Source: Phenylobacterium zucineum HLK1 | Lineage (GTDB): Bacteria; Pseudomonadota; Alphaproteobacteria; Caulobacterales; Caulobacteraceae | DNA length: 64,000 bases | Direction of reading: 5' to 3' | Assembly: GCF_000017265.1 (NCBI RefSeq) | Contig: NC_011144.1 | Location: 1,838,001 to 1,902,000, forward strand | Shown: positions 54,850-64,000 of the stretch, piece by piece | Layout of the letters: each line of letters begins with the position of its first letter | Numbering within the stretch: the first letter of the stretch is position 1 | Made by a program: the position numbers and the translations under genes | Notes under the pieces: generated by a model | What the model was told of the DNA's origin: nothing | Databases searched by the model: none | Seen by the model: the letters and a program-made list of their open reading frames with translations, nothing else

Positions 54850-57060
54850 ATGACCTATGTCGCGCCCCTCGCCTCGCAGTCCGCGAACGACGGCGCACGG
54901 GCCGAACATGCATGGGACGCCGAGCTGGCGAAGTCCCCCGGCCGCTTCTTCAACCGCGAGCTCTCCTGGCTGGCGTTCAACCGCCGGGTCCTGGCCGAGA
55001 GCACGAACCCCCGCCACCCGCTGCTGGAACGGCTGCGCTTCCTGGCGATCAGCGCGAACAACCTCGACGAGTTCTACATGGTCCGCGTCGCGGGCCTGAA
55101 GGCGCAGGTCCGCGAGCGGGTCCGGGTGGTCAGCCAGGACGGCCTCACTCCCTCGGAGCAGCTCGCCCGCCTGAACGCCGAGGCGGCCGACCTGATGGCC
55201 GACCAGCAGACCCGCTGGCGCGAACTGACCGGCGACCTCGCGCAGGAAGGCCTGCGGGTCGTCGGCATGGGCGAGATCACGCCCGCCGAGAAGGCGGCGC
55301 TGGAGGAGCGCTTCCTCGCTGAGCTGTTCCCGGTGCTGACGCCGCTCGCGATCGACCCGGCGCACCCCTTCCCGTTCATCCCGAACCTGGCGTTCTCGCT
55401 GGTCCTGAACCTGCGACGCCTGTCCGACGGCCGGCGGCTGCACGCCCTGGTGCCGATCCCGGCCCAGGTCGCCCGATTCTGGGAGCTGACCGGCGCGGCC
55501 AAGGGCGGGCGCCGGCGCGAGCGCCGCTACCTTTCTCTGGAGGCGGTCGTCGGCCTGTTCCTCGACCACCTGTTTCCCGGCTGCGAGGTTGAGGGCCAGG
55601 GCGTCTTCCGCCTGATCCGCGACTCCGATGTCGAGATCGAGGAAGAGGCCGAGGACCTGGTCCGGGAGTACGAGGCCCTGCTGAAGCAGCGGCGCATGGG
55701 CTCGGTCGTCCGCGTCGAGATCGAGGCCGCCATGCCCGAGGAGCTGCGCGGCTTCATCTGCGAAAATCTGGACGCCAACCCCCAGGACGTCATCCTGATC
55801 GACGGCCTGCTGGGCCTGGACGAGCTGTCGCAGCTCATCCCGCCCGACCGGCCCGACCTGAAGTTCAAGCCCTTCGAGCCGCGCTTCCCCGAGCGGATCC
55901 GCGACCACGGCGGCGACTGCTTCGCGGCCATCCGCGAGAAGGACATCCTGGTCCACCATCCGTTCGAGAGCTTCGACGTGGTGGTCCAGTTCCTGCGCCA
56001 GGCGGCGCGCGATCCGAACGTGCTGGCCATCAAGCAGACGCTCTACCGCACCTCCAAGGACAGCCCGATCGTCGCCGCCCTCATCGAGGCGGCCGACAAC
56101 GGCAAGAACGTCACGGCCGTCGTGGAGATCAAGGCGCGGTTCGACGAGGAGGCCAACCTGAAGTGGGCGCGGGACCTGGAGCGCGCCGGCGTCCACGTCG
56201 TCTTCGGCTTCATCGAGTACAAGACCCACGCCAAGCTCTCGACCGTGGTCCGGCGCGAGGGCGACGGGTTGCGCACCTACTGCCACTTCGGGACCGGCAA
56301 CTACCACCCGATCACGGCGCGCATCTACACGGACCTGTCCCTGTTCACGACCGATCCGGCCCTGGGCCGCGACTCCGCGCGGCTGTTCAACTTCGTGACC
56401 GGCTACGCCCAGCCCGAGAGCCTGGAGAAGCTGTCGTTCTCGCCGATCACCATGAAGCGGGACCTGCTGCAGCTGATCGGCCAGGAGGCCGAGAACGCCC
56501 GCGCCGGCCTGCCCGCGGGCATCTGGGCCAAGCTCAATGCGCTCGTCGACGTCGAGGTGATCGACGCCCTCTACGCCGCCAGCCAGGCGGGGGTTTCCAT
56601 CGACCTCGTGGTGCGCGGGATCTGCTGCCTGCGCCCGGGCGTGCCGGGCCTGTCCGAGAACATCCGGGTCAAGTCGATCGTCGGCCGCTTCCTCGAGCAC
56701 GCCCGGATCGTGGCGTTCGCCAACGGCCACGCCATGCCCTCGGCCCAGTCGCGGGTGTTCATTTCGTCCGCCGACTGGATGCCGCGCAACCTCGACCGCC
56801 GGGTCGAGTGCCTGACCCCCATCGAGAACCCCACGGTCCACCAGCAGGTGCTGCAGCAGATCATGCTCGCCAACCTCAAGGACGAGGCGCAGAGCTGGAC
56901 GCTGGATACGGACGGCCGCTATAGGCGGGATCCGTCCTGGGACCACCCGAACGCGTTTTCCGCGCACGAGTATTTCATGACCAATCCGAGCCTCTCGGGC
57001 CGAGGGCAGCGAGTGAAGGACATGCCGCGCGCGATCGATCATGTGGCCCCGCGCGGATAA
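54850..57060 (+). CDS. ppk: polyphosphate kinase 1
   Basis: Makes polyphosphate from ATP. 736 aa from ATG 54850 (upstream GGAG); a GTG at 54790, overlapping the hdaA stop, would add 20 unlikely residues. Features: [35 protein letters not shown] region, [37 protein letters not shown] with an active His, and [19 protein letters not shown]. It overlaps ppx by 20 bases. The pair controls polyphosphate level in phosphate storage and stress. Confidence 0.96.
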   Translation: MTYVAPLASQSANDGARAEHAWDAELAKSPGRFFNRELSWLAFNRRVLAESTNPRHPLLERLRFLAISANNLDEFYMVRVAGLKAQVRERVRVVSQDGLTPSEQLARLNAEAADLMADQQTRWRELTGDLAQEGLRVVGMGEITPAEKAALEERFLAELFPVLTPLAIDPAHPFPFIPNLAFSLVLNLRRLSDGRRLHALVPIPAQVARFWELTGAAKGGRRRERRYLSLEAVVGLFLDHLFPGCEVEGQGVFRLIRDSDVEIEEEAEDLVREYEALLKQRRMGSVVRVEIEAAMPEELRGFICENLDANPQDVILIDGLLGLDELSQLIPPDRPDLKFKPFEPRFPERIRDHGGDCFAAIREKDILVHHPFESFDVVVQFLRQAARDPNVLAIKQTLYRTSKDSPIVAALIEAADNGKNVTAVVEIKARFDEEANLKWARDLERAGVHVVFGFIEYKTHAKLSTVVRREGDGLRTYCHFGTGNYHPITARIYTDLSLFTTDPALGRDSARLFNFVTGYAQPESLEKLSFSPITMKRDLLQLIGQEAENARAGLPAGIWAKLNALVDVEVIDALYAASQAGVSIDLVVRGICCLRPGVPGLSENIRVKSIVGRFLEHARIVAFANGHAMPSAQSRVFISSADWMPRNLDRRVECLTPIENPTVHQQVLQQIMLANLKDEAQSWTLDTDGRYRRDPSWDHPNAFSAHEYFMTNPSLSGRGQRVKDMPRAIDHVAPRG

Positions 57061-58546
57061 CCACCCCGACTCCCGGCTGGCCGCCGTCATCGACGTCGGC
57101 TCGAATTCGGTCCGCCTGGTGATCTACCGGGTGGACGGCCGCGCGCTCTGGACCGTCTACAACGAGAAGGTGGTCGCGGGCCTGGGCAAGGACCTGCCCG
57201 TCACCGGGCGCCTGTCCGCGGAGGGAGTCGAGGCCGCGGTCGCGGCGCTGCGCCGTTTCCGCGCCGTGCTGGAAGGCTGGCGCGCCGACCAGGTGCTGAC
57301 CGCCGCCACCGCCGCTGTCCGAGAAGCCGCAGACGGCCGGGCGTTCCTGCAGCGGGTGAAGGACGAGGCGGGCCTCGACGTACGCATCCTCTCGGGCGAC
57401 GAGGAGGCCCACTACGCCGCCCTCGGCGTCACCGCCGGCGATCCGCTGGCGAAGGGCGTCGTGGGCGACCTCGGCGGCTCCAGCCTCGAGCTGATCCGCC
57501 TGAACGGCAAGGCCTCGGTGGAGGGAGTCACCCTGCCGCTCGGCCCCTTCGCGCTGGGCGCGCCCAAGCCGCTGGACGTCGAGCGCATCCGCCGGGCCGT
57601 GGACGAGCACCTGGCGCCGCTCGCCGGCCGGTTCCGGTCGCCGGAGTTCCATGCGGTCGGCGGCGCCTGGCGCAACCTCGCCCTGCTGCACATGCAGCTC
57701 GCGGACTATCCGCTTCACGTCGCCCATCAGTACGAGATGAGCCGCGCCGACGCGATCGACGTCAGCCGCTTCGTCGAGCGCCAGTCGCGCACCTCGCTGG
57801 AGAAGATCCAGGGCCTCTCCAAGAAGCGCTTCGACACCCTGCCCTACTCGGCCCTGGTGCTGGACCGCCTGATCGAGCGCCTGGGGATCGAGCGGATCGT
57901 GATCTCGGCCTATGGGGTCCGCGAGGGGATGCTGCTGGAGGCCATGCCGCCGAAGGTGCGCGAGCGCGACCCGCTGATCGCCGGCTGCGAGGCGCTGACG
58001 TCCCAGCGCGGCGTCGGCCCCGACCTCGGGCCGGCCATCGAGGCCTGGATCACCCCGCTGTTCGAGGGGCTGCCGCCGGTGTTCGGCGAGCGCGAGCCGC
58101 TGCTGATCGCCGCCGCCTGCCGCCTGGCCGACCTCGGCGCCCGGCTGCACCCCGACCATCGGGACGCCCTCGTCTTCGAGCAGGTGCTGCGCGCGCCGAT
58201 CGCCGGCATGAGCCATCCCGAGCGCGCGTTCCTGGCGTGCGTCGCCTTCTCCCGCCATTCCTCGGCCGCGGCCCCGCCGGACATGTCCGCCGTGAGCCGG
58301 CTGTTGACCCCGGACCGGCGCCAGCGGGCGCGGGCGCTCGGCTCGGCGATCCGCCTGGCCGCCGACCTGTCGGGCCGCAATCCGGTCCTGCTGGAGAAGT
58401 CGAGCCTGCGCCTCAACGCCGGGCGGCTGCACCTTTCGACCCTGGCGGGCTGGGAGGACATGCTGCTGGGGGAACAGACGGCCAAGCGGGCCCAGACCCT
58501 GGCCCAGGCGCTGAAGCTCAAGCTCGAGATGGGCCGCGCCGCATAG
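57041..58546 (+). CDS. ppx: exopolyphosphatase (Ppx/GppA family)
   Basis: Degrades polyphosphate from the ends; also possibly acts on pppGpp. 501 aa. ASKHA-type fold: [17 protein letters not shown] (phosphate 1), [16 protein letters not shown] (phosphate 2), and [10 protein letters not shown]. The C-terminal HD-like region contains [21 protein letters not shown]. Translation starts within the ppk 3' end (20-base overlap), so the two proteins are made together. Confidence 0.93.
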   Translation: MWPRADNHPDSRLAAVIDVGSNSVRLVIYRVDGRALWTVYNEKVVAGLGKDLPVTGRLSAEGVEAAVAALRRFRAVLEGWRADQVLTAATAAVREAADGRAFLQRVKDEAGLDVRILSGDEEAHYAALGVTAGDPLAKGVVGDLGGSSLELIRLNGKASVEGVTLPLGPFALGAPKPLDVERIRRAVDEHLAPLAGRFRSPEFHAVGGAWRNLALLHMQLADYPLHVAHQYEMSRADAIDVSRFVERQSRTSLEKIQGLSKKRFDTLPYSALVLDRLIERLGIERIVISAYGVREGMLLEAMPPKVRERDPLIAGCEALTSQRGVGPDLGPAIEAWITPLFEGLPPVFGEREPLLIAAACRLADLGARLHPDHRDALVFEQVLRAPIAGMSHPERAFLACVAFSRHSSAAAPPDMSAVSRLLTPDRRQRARALGSAIRLAADLSGRNPVLLEKSSLRLNAGRLHLSTLAGWEDMLLGEQTAKRAQTLAQALKLKLEMGRAA

Positions 58547-58962
58547 CAAGAGGGCGGCGCCCCGGTTTCCCGGAACACCGCCCTCTGAACCAGATCCGTT
58601 GGGGGATCTGAGCCTTCGAGGTCGGAAGGCATCTCCGCTCCGCCGGTCGCCCGGCTCGGCCTCGATGTTCTCCCGGAGCCCCTTCAGTCCGTCGAGGTGC
58701 AGCTCGTCCCGAAGGGGTCGCCTTGCCTTCCCGTCCCGGAGGAGCCGTCTGCCCGCCTGGCTTCCCGGTCGCCCGGTCCGCCGCGCCGCAGTCCCTCTCG
58801 GCAAGGTCACGATCCACCCGATACCGCCGTTCGGCAAGCATACGTCGGGCCGCGCCTGTGCATGGCGCTGGGACCGCCCGGTGGAACGGCTGTGGAGAAC
58901 GCGCCGCGGCGGTGGAATCCGCCCGCGCGTTCAAAGCCTTGAGGTTATCCTCAGGATTGCGG
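58547..58962. other. 416-base gene-free, hairpin-rich region between ppx and rnd
   Basis: No credible ORF (best candidates are Arg/Gly/Pro-rich shadows). It contains several perfect stems in a row: GAGGGCGG/CCGCCCTC at 58550-58585; CAGATCC/GGATCTG at 58591-58610; GCCTTC/GAAGGC at 58612-58630; and CCCCTTC/GAAGGGG at 58679-58717 with an inner CGAG/CTCG stem. TGAGG/CCTCA lies at 58940-58953. The first hairpin may end ppx, the last may end rnd. The middle looks like a structured RNA of unknown type or a decayed gene; tRNA, tmRNA, SRP or RNase P hallmarks were not found. Confidence 0.45.
58550..58585 (+). terminator. possible terminator of ppk-ppx
   Basis: GAGGGCGG (58550-58557) pairs with CCGCCCTC (58578-58585) just after the ppx stop, with an inner CCGG/CCGG element. 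No T-run follows, so it may be Rho-dependent or only a stabilising stem. Confidence 0.45.
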
Positions 58963-60141
58963 TCAGCCCGCCGAGGCGGCCTTCGGCGCGCGGCGAACTT
59001 CCACCACGCGCACCCGCGCGCCGTCCAGCACCAGGGCCAGCTCGCCGCGCTTCAGCTTCAGGGCGTCCTCGCCGAAGGCCTCGCGCCGCCAACCCTTGAG
59101 GGCCGCGGTGTCGGCGTTGTCGTTGTTGGCGATCTGCTCCAGGTCGGCGACGGTGGCGATCAGCTTCGAGGCCACGCCCGCCTCCTCGGCCCGCGCCTTC
59201 AGCAGCACCTTCAGGAGCTCGACGACCGCGCCGGCGGCCGGCGAGGCCGGCTGGCGGGTCTTCTCGATCACGGGGGCGTAGCCTTCCGGGTCCTTCAGCG
59301 CCTCGCGGACGGCGGCCAGGAGGTCGGGCCCGAACCGCGACCCCGAGAACCCCTTGGGCACCGAGCGCAGCCGGTCCAGCGCGTCGGCGTCGGTCGGAGT
59401 CTGCGTGGCGATCTCGTCGATCGCGTCGTCCTTCAGGATCCGGCCGCGCGGCTGGTCGCGCAGCTGGGCGGTCCGCTCGCGCCAGGCGGCGACGGCACGG
59501 TAGACCGCCAGGTACTTGGCCGTGTGCCGGCGCGGGCGCAGCCGCTTCCAGGCGTTCTCGGGCTCGACGTCGTAGTTCGCCGGGTCCGTGAGGTCGTTCA
59601 TCTCGTCGGTGACCCAGGCCAGCCGCCCCTCCCGCTCCAGCCGCTGGCGCAGCAGGGGGTAGAGCTTGGCCAGGTGCGTCACGTCGGCCAGGGCGTAGGT
59701 CAGCTGGCTGTCCGAGAGCGGCCGGCGCGCCCAGTCGGTGAACCGGCTGGACTTGTCGATCTCGATCTTCAGCATCTGCCGCACGAGGGCGTCGTAGGCG
59801 ATCTGTTCACCGAAGCCCGCCGCCATGCCCGCCACCTGGGTGTCGAACAGCGGCTTCGGCATGGCGCCGAGGTTGTTGAAGATTTCCACGTCCTGCCGGG
59901 CGGCGTGGAACACCTTCTGGATGCTCTCGTCGCGCAGGATGTCGAGGAAGCACGAGAGGTCGATGTCGTCGGCCAGGGGGTCGATGACGGCTTCCGCGGA
60001 GGGGGCTGCGGCCTGGATCAGGCAAAGCTTGGGCCAGTAGGTCGTCTCGCGCATGAACTCGGTGTCCACGGCGACGAAAGGCTGACCCTTGAGCTTGGCG
60101 CAGAACGCTTCAAGTTCCGCGGTGGTTGTGATGGGCGTCAT
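58963..60141 (-). CDS. rnd: ribonuclease D
   Basis: 3'-5' exoribonuclease for tRNA 3' maturation. 392 aa. DEDDy exonuclease motifs: FVAVDTEFMRETTYWPKL (Exo I), VFHAARQDVEIFNNLG (Exo II), and DSQLTYALADVTHLAKLYPLL (Exo III Tyr/Asp). HRDC domains follow (VAAWRERTAQLRDQPRGRILKDDAI). ATG at 60141. Divergent from purM across an 80-base gap. Confidence 0.94.
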   Translation of the reverse strand: MTPITTTAELEAFCAKLKGQPFVAVDTEFMRETTYWPKLCLIQAAAPSAEAVIDPLADDIDLSCFLDILRDESIQKVFHAARQDVEIFNNLGAMPKPLFDTQVAGMAAGFGEQIAYDALVRQMLKIEIDKSSRFTDWARRPLSDSQLTYALADVTHLAKLYPLLRQRLEREGRLAWVTDEMNDLTDPANYDVEPENAWKRLRPRRHTAKYLAVYRAVAAWRERTAQLRDQPRGRILKDDAIDEIATQTPTDADALDRLRSVPKGFSGSRFGPDLLAAVREALKDPEGYAPVIEKTRQPASPAAGAVVELLKVLLKARAEEAGVASKLIATVADLEQIANNDNADTAALKGWRREAFGEDALKLKRGELALVLDGARVRVVEVRRAPKAASAG

Positions 60142-60221
60142 CGATTAGCTATAGCCCCGCGCGCGACCGAGTCTGCAAGTGCGCGATGCACGCGGCTCCA
60201 ATTCCTTTATAGGCTTCCTGA

Positions 60222-61247
60222 ATGTCCGAGCGTCCGAACGGTCTCACCTACGCCCAGGCGGGCGTCGACATAGACGCCGGAAACGCGCTCGTCGAGCGTA
60301 TCAAGCCGCTGGCGAAGTCCACGCGCCGCTCGGGGGCCGAACCTTCGCTGGGCGGATTCGGCGCGCTCTTCGACCTGAAGGCGGCCGGCTACGACGATCC
60401 GCTGCTGGTCACGACGACCGACGGGGTGGGCACCAAGCTGAAGGTCGCCATCGAGACCGGCATCCACGACACGGTCGGCGTCGACCTCGTCGGCATGTGC
60501 GTCAACGACCTGCTGGCCCAGGGCGCCGAGCCGCTGATGTTCCTGGACTACTACGCCACCGGGAAGCTCGACGTGGAGGCCGCCGCCGCCGTGGTGGCCG
60601 GCATCGCCGAAGGCTGTCGCCAGGCCGGCTGCGCCCTCGTCGGCGGCGAGACGGCCGAGATGCCGGGCATGTACGCCGAGGGCGACTACGACATGGCCGG
60701 CTTCTGCGTCGGCGCCGTCGACCGCGACAAGGTGCTGCCGCGCCTGGGCGACCAGAAGCCCGGGGACATCCTGATCGGCCTCGCCTCGTCGGGCCCGCAC
60801 TCGAACGGCTATTCGCTGATCCGGCGCATCGTCGAGCGCTCGGGCCTGGCCTGGAACTCGCCGGCGCCGTTCGCCGAGGGCAAGACCCTGGCCGCCGCCC
60901 TGCTCGAGCCGACGCGCATCTACATCAAGACGGTGCTGCCGCACCTGAAGGCGGGCCGCGTGAAGGGCCTGGCCCACATCACCGGCGGCGGGTTGATCGA
61001 GAACCCGCCCCGGGCCATCGCCGAGGGGCTGGAGGCGAAGTTCGACTGGAGCGCCTGGACCCTTCCCCCGGTTTTCGAATGGCTGCAGGCGGCCGGCGGC
61101 GTCGCCGAGCAGGAGATGCGCCGCACCTTCAACTGCGGCGTGGGCTTGGTGCTGATCGTCGGTCCCGAGGACCTGCCAGACGTGCTGGAAGGGCTGGTCC
61201 GCGACGGCGAGGACGCCTTCGTCGTGGGCGAACTCGCCAAGGCTTGA
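60222..61247 (+). CDS. purM: phosphoribosylformylglycinamidine cyclo-ligase
   Basis: AIR synthetase, purine synthesis. 341 aa. Signatures: [58 protein letters not shown], and [17 protein letters not shown] [15 protein letters not shown]. Complete and standard length. purN, which usually follows purM in this group, is absent; the next gene is a lipoprotein of another family. Confidence 0.96.
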   Translation: MSERPNGLTYAQAGVDIDAGNALVERIKPLAKSTRRSGAEPSLGGFGALFDLKAAGYDDPLLVTTTDGVGTKLKVAIETGIHDTVGVDLVGMCVNDLLAQGAEPLMFLDYYATGKLDVEAAAAVVAGIAEGCRQAGCALVGGETAEMPGMYAEGDYDMAGFCVGAVDRDKVLPRLGDQKPGDILIGLASSGPHSNGYSLIRRIVERSGLAWNSPAPFAEGKTLAAALLEPTRIYIKTVLPHLKAGRVKGLAHITGGGLIENPPRAIAEGLEAKFDWSAWTLPPVFEWLQAAGGVAEQEMRRTFNCGVGLVLIVGPEDLPDVLEGLVRDGEDAFVVGELAKA

Positions 61248-61317
61248 CCTGACGAAAGGCGGATTTGCGCGTTCACTCAGCCTGCATCCCTCCGGCAAAG
61301 GCTGACGTACCGCGCAT

Positions 61318-62100
61318 ATGAGGATCCTTCTCGCCGCCCCCGCGCTGCTGGCGCTCGCCGCCTGCGCGACTCCGCTCAAGCCTTCGGGCTTCCTGTCCAG
61401 CTACGAGGGGCTCACCCCGCACGAGGACGCCGTCCGCGCGAAGATCGCTGTGCGCAAGGACGAGGCCGGCCTCGCCCAGGTGCGCAAGGTGCGGATCGCG
61501 CCCACCGTCCTGCACCCGGTCGCCGACGCCGAATGGATGAACGACAATGAGCGCCAGGCGCTCGCCCGCGAGGTCGACGCCCAGCTCTGCTTCGAGCTGA
61601 CCGAGCGCTACGACCTGGCCAAGGCAGGCGATCCGCCCGACGCCGAGGTGCGGGCCGCCATCACCCGGGTGGACGCCACCGGCCGCGTCGGCTCGGCGGT
61701 CTCGGCGGCCGCGGGCGTCTTCATCCCCGGCCCGATCGGCCTGCGCGTTCCCGGCGGCCTCGGCGGGCTGGGGGCCGAGGCCGAGATGCTGGACCCCAAG
61801 GGCCGCCAGCTCGCGGCGATCACCTGGAACCGCAGCGCCACCGCGGTCGGCACCGACAACCCCTCGCTCAGCCGCATCGGCGACGCCCTGCAGTTCGCCG
61901 AACAATTCGCCGACGAGGCCGCCAAGGCGATGACCGCCGAGGAGACCAAGTCGCGGGACATCCCCGACCCCGATCCCTGCGCCGAGTACGGACCGCGCTT
62001 CCGGCCCGAGGGCTGGCTCGCCAAGTTCGCCACCGGGCTCTATGTGCCGCAGGCCGCCGCCGCCAAACCCGAGGAGCCGGCCCAGGAGACCGAGAAGTGA
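61318..62100 (+). CDS. DUF3313 family lipoprotein
   Basis: 260-aa lipoprotein: MRILLAAPALLALAAC signal with lipobox LAAC (Cys about 16). The mature part begins ATPLKPSGFLSSYEGLTP, a typical DUF3313 opening, and continues with ELTERYDLAKAGDPPDAEVRAAITRV. A Gly-rich hydrophobic stretch VFIPGPIGLRVPGGLGGLGAEA is in the centre. Function unknown; envelope location inferred. Its stop overlaps the GTG of the TspO-like gene by 4 bases, so they are coupled. Confidence 0.75.
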   Translation: MRILLAAPALLALAACATPLKPSGFLSSYEGLTPHEDAVRAKIAVRKDEAGLAQVRKVRIAPTVLHPVADAEWMNDNERQALAREVDAQLCFELTERYDLAKAGDPPDAEVRAAITRVDATGRVGSAVSAAAGVFIPGPIGLRVPGGLGGLGAEAEMLDPKGRQLAAITWNRSATAVGTDNPSLSRIGDALQFAEQFADEAAKAMTAEETKSRDIPDPDPCAEYGPRFRPEGWLAKFATGLYVPQAAAAKPEEPAQETEK

Positions 62101-62843
62101 AGGACGCGCCCCGCAAGCTCGCCGTCATCGCCGCCACGGCGTTCGCCATCGCCGCGCCCGTCCTGCAGGACCAGCTCGACATCGGCCTGTCCGCCTCGCA
62201 GTTCGCCGACCAGGGGAACAGCACCCTGCGCGCCGCCGGCTACGCGTTCTCGATCTGGGGCCTGATCTACCTGGGCCTGACCGCCTTCGCCCTCTGGCAG
62301 GTCCTGCCCCGCAACACGAACAACCCCGCGATCAAGGCGCTCGCCTGGCCCGCGGTGCTCGCCATCACGGCGACAGGCGTCTGGATCTTCGCCTCGGCCC
62401 TCAACGAGCGCTGGCTGACGGTCGGCGTCATCGTGTTCGCCGCGGCGTCCATGATCTATGGCCTGAAGCGCGCCAGCCGGGGGCAGAGCACCTTCCTCGA
62501 CTGGCTGCTCGTCTGGTGGCCCCTGGGCCTGCTCGGCGGATGGCTGACGATCGCCTCGGCGGTGAACATCCTCACCGTGATGACCGCCGAGGGGATGATC
62601 CCACGCGACAGCGTGCTGCTGGCCGGCGCGGCGGGCATTCTGGCGACCACGGCGGTGGCGCTCTGGGTGCTCCGCAGCACCGCCGTGCTGCCTTACGGGG
62701 CGGCGGTGGCCTGGGGCCTCGTGGCCGTCTGGGTCGCCGAGCGGGGCGGAAACCCCGCCGCAGGCTGGCTGGCGCTGGCGTGCGCGGTCGTGGTGGGCCT
62801 TGCCGCCGCCTGGTGGGGCCGGCCTACCTCAGGGAAGCGTTGA
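62097..62843 (+). CDS. TspO/tryptophan-rich-like membrane protein
   Basis: 248-aa membrane protein with about seven hydrophobic segments. AGYAFSIWGLIYLGLTAFALWQVLP is the kind of segment found in TspO/MBR-related proteins, but these are usually near 160 aa, so this is the larger, TspO-like class. GTG start overlaps the lipoprotein stop. The 3' end overlaps convergent korB by 20 bases. Ligand and role are unknown. Confidence 0.65.
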   Translation: MKDAPRKLAVIAATAFAIAAPVLQDQLDIGLSASQFADQGNSTLRAAGYAFSIWGLIYLGLTAFALWQVLPRNTNNPAIKALAWPAVLAITATGVWIFASALNERWLTVGVIVFAAASMIYGLKRASRGQSTFLDWLLVWWPLGLLGGWLTIASAVNILTVMTAEGMIPRDSVLLAGAAGILATTAVALWVLRSTAVLPYGAAVAWGLVAVWVAERGGNPAAGWLALACAVVVGLAAAWWGRPTSGKR

Positions 62844-63879
62844 TCGCCTCCAGCGCGGCCTGGCCGGGCACCAGCTCGGCCTCGGAAAGCTGGTTCAGCG
62901 GCGTGTCCACGGTGCCGAGCGCCTCGTGCAGGTCTCCGGCCGAGGGATCGACGTAGAGCAGGCCGGTGACGATCTGCCCCCTCGCCTGCCGCGCCTGGAG
63001 ATAGCCCAGGGCCTGGGCGCGGTTGTTGGGATTGTAGAGCTCGGCCAGCTTGTGCAGCGACAGGATCGAGCCGTCGTGCTGCTGCACCCGCACCGTCTCG
63101 CCGGGGGCGTAGTCCACGTGGATCGGGTCGCGCGGGGTGATCACGTCCAGCCGGTTCACCGCCTCGTTGTGCTCGCGCACGTAGTCGAAGCTCTTGGTCG
63201 AGCCCGGATGGTTGTTGAACTGCACGCACGGGCTGATGCAGTCGATGAACGCCGCCCCCCTGTGCGCCAGGCCGGCCTTGATGAGCGGCACGAGCTGGGC
63301 CTTGTCGCCCGAGAAGCTGCGGGCCACGAAGGTCGCGCCCATCTGCAGGGCGAGGCTCACCATGTCGATGCCGGCGTCGTGGTTGACCACCCCGCGCTTG
63401 GACTTCGAGCCCTTGTCCGAGGTGGCCGAGAACTGGCCCTTGGTCAGGCCGTACACGCCGTTGTTCTCGACGATGTAGAGCATGTTGACGCCGCGCCGGA
63501 TGGCGTGGGCGAACTGCCCCAGGCCGATGGAGGCGCTGTCCCCATCGCCCGAGACGCCCAGGTAGATCAGCTCGCGGTTGGCGAGGTTCGCGCCCGTCAG
63601 CACCGACGGCATGCGCCCGTGCACGGTGTTGAAGCCGTGCGAGTTGCCGAGGAAGTAGTCCGGCGTCTTGGACGAACAGCCGATTCCCGACAGCTTCGCC
63701 ACGCGGTGCGGCGGCAGCTCCAGCTCGAAGCAGGCCTGGATGATCGCCGCCGAGATGGAATCGTGGCCGCAGCCGGCGCACAGAGTCGAGACCGAGCCCT
63801 CGTAGTCTCGCCGGGTGTAGCCCAGGCCGTTCGTCGGCAGCTTCGGATGGTGCAGCCTGGGCTTGGCGATGTAGGTCAT
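62824..63879 (-). CDS. korB: 2-oxoacid:ferredoxin oxidoreductase beta subunit (KorB-like)
   Basis: Thiamine-diphosphate-binding subunit of 2-oxoglutarate (or related) ferredoxin oxidoreductase. 351 aa. YEGSVSTLCAGCGHDSISAAI with the CxxC motif, VAKLSGIGCSSKTPDYFLG, the ThDP motif SGDGDSASIGLGQFAHAIRRGVNMLYIVENN, and C-terminal LSEAELVPGQAALEAIN. The start overlaps the korA stop by 3 bases (ATGA pattern). The enzyme gives reduced ferredoxin from 2-oxoglutarate and is found in some aerobic Alphaproteobacteria. Confidence 0.9.
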   Translation of the reverse strand: MTYIAKPRLHHPKLPTNGLGYTRRDYEGSVSTLCAGCGHDSISAAIIQACFELELPPHRVAKLSGIGCSSKTPDYFLGNSHGFNTVHGRMPSVLTGANLANRELIYLGVSGDGDSASIGLGQFAHAIRRGVNMLYIVENNGVYGLTKGQFSATSDKGSKSKRGVVNHDAGIDMVSLALQMGATFVARSFSGDKAQLVPLIKAGLAHRGAAFIDCISPCVQFNNHPGSTKSFDYVREHNEAVNRLDVITPRDPIHVDYAPGETVRVQQHDGSILSLHKLAELYNPNNRAQALGYLQARQARGQIVTGLLYVDPSAGDLHEALGTVDTPLNQLSEAELVPGQAALEAINASLR

Positions 63880-64000
63880 TCCGCCGCCTCGATCTGGCCC
63901 AGGCTCATCAGCTGGGCGATCTCGCCCGAGATGAACCGGGCGGTGATGGGAGCGCCCTCGTAGTGGAGGACGGGGACGAGCTTGGCCGGATCGATCCCGA
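63876..64000 (-). CDS. korA: 2-oxoacid:ferredoxin oxidoreductase alpha subunit, C-terminal end only
   Basis: The last 40 codons of a gene that continues beyond the right edge: HYEGAPITARFISGEIAQLM near the end, the usual C-terminus of KorA-type alpha subunits. It ends TGA at 63878-63876, inside the korB ATG. Assignment depends on korB as much as on this short piece. Confidence 0.75.
   Translation of the reverse strand, partial: GIDPAKLVPVLHYEGAPITARFISGEIAQLMSLGQIEAAE

Noticed and set aside
54769..57090. 773-aa minus-strand open frame
   Set aside because: Antisense shadow of ppk; no domain-like composition and the plus-strand gene is unmistakable.
58518..58934. 138-aa minus-strand frame in the ppx-rnd gap
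   Set aside because: Arg/Pro/Gly-rich with no motif; overlaps the ppx end and the hairpins, and the best-looking words switch frame, so at most a decayed gene.
58547..58962. RNase P RNA, tmRNA, SRP RNA or cobalamin riboswitch
   Set aside because: The hallmark sequences (RNase P GAGGAAAGTCC core, tmRNA T loop and tag, SRP GGAAG core, B12 box) were not found on either strand.

Overview
The window is GC-rich, gene-dense alphaproteobacterial chromosome, most likely from Caulobacteraceae (a Caulobacter/Phenylobacterium-type genome). The evidence is the gene content and order: hdaA-ppk-ppx, a stand-alone motB, bpt, a MucR regulator, a double cold-shock-domain protein, an NDUFS4-like complex I subunit, ALA synthase of the Shemin pathway, and the cluster bamE / ubiquinol-cytochrome c chaperone / DUF177 / plsX / fabH / ihfA / merR. 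No rRNA, CRISPR array or prophage was seen. Five tRNA genes and one insertion sequence are present. Genus is an inference from synteny and was not tested by search.

Layout. 1-6.7 kb: an amino-acid ABC transporter binding protein divergent from metC, then an SDR, a P-loop kinase, an aldehyde dehydrogenase, a pseudouridine synthase and an OsmC protein. 6.7-9.1 kb: tRNA-Arg, NDUFS4-like gene, tRNA-Pro, thioesterase, DUF192, cold-shock protein, tRNA-Glu. 9.2-16 kb: recJ, an IS110/IS1111-type element, then glpX, hom and alaC on the minus strand. 16-20.3 kb: a lipoprotein, PHA synthase, and a PadR/DUF1700/DUF2807 operon with a palindromic upstream site. 20.4-24.5 kb: msrB, argC, rpsI-rplM, ctaA, DUF2842 and tRNA-Pro. 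24.6-31 kb: a DUF4142 protein with a ferritin-like partner, then the fatty-acid/IHF/bamE cluster. 31-38 kb: proton-pumping pyrophosphatase, a Tat-exported double retropepsin, thiL-nusB-ribH-ribE and a reductase-only RibD. 38-43 kb: LysR divergent from a DUF4242/diiron pair, nrdR-glyA, MucR with a small partner. 43-52 kb: hemA, valine-degradation operon (acyl-CoA dehydrogenase, hydrolase, mmsB), a DsbA-like isomerase, hemB-nudix, a hydrolase, a GNAT and an oxidoreductase. 52-64 kb: motB, bpt, hdaA-ppk-ppx, a 416-base structured gap, rnd, purM, a DUF3313 lipoprotein, a TspO-like membrane protein, and korB with the end of korA.

Most genes are primary metabolism, often with 4-base start/stop overlaps that imply translational coupling. 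The most unusual locus is the IS at about 11.06-12.45 kb. It has a DEDD transposase, 15-bp subterminal inverted repeats, and a structured noncoding 3' region carrying a 9-nt exact copy of the element's left edge. That is what a bridge-RNA guide for the IS110 family would look like. The element sits inside an imperfect palindrome that abuts the glpX stop codon and separates glpX from recJ.
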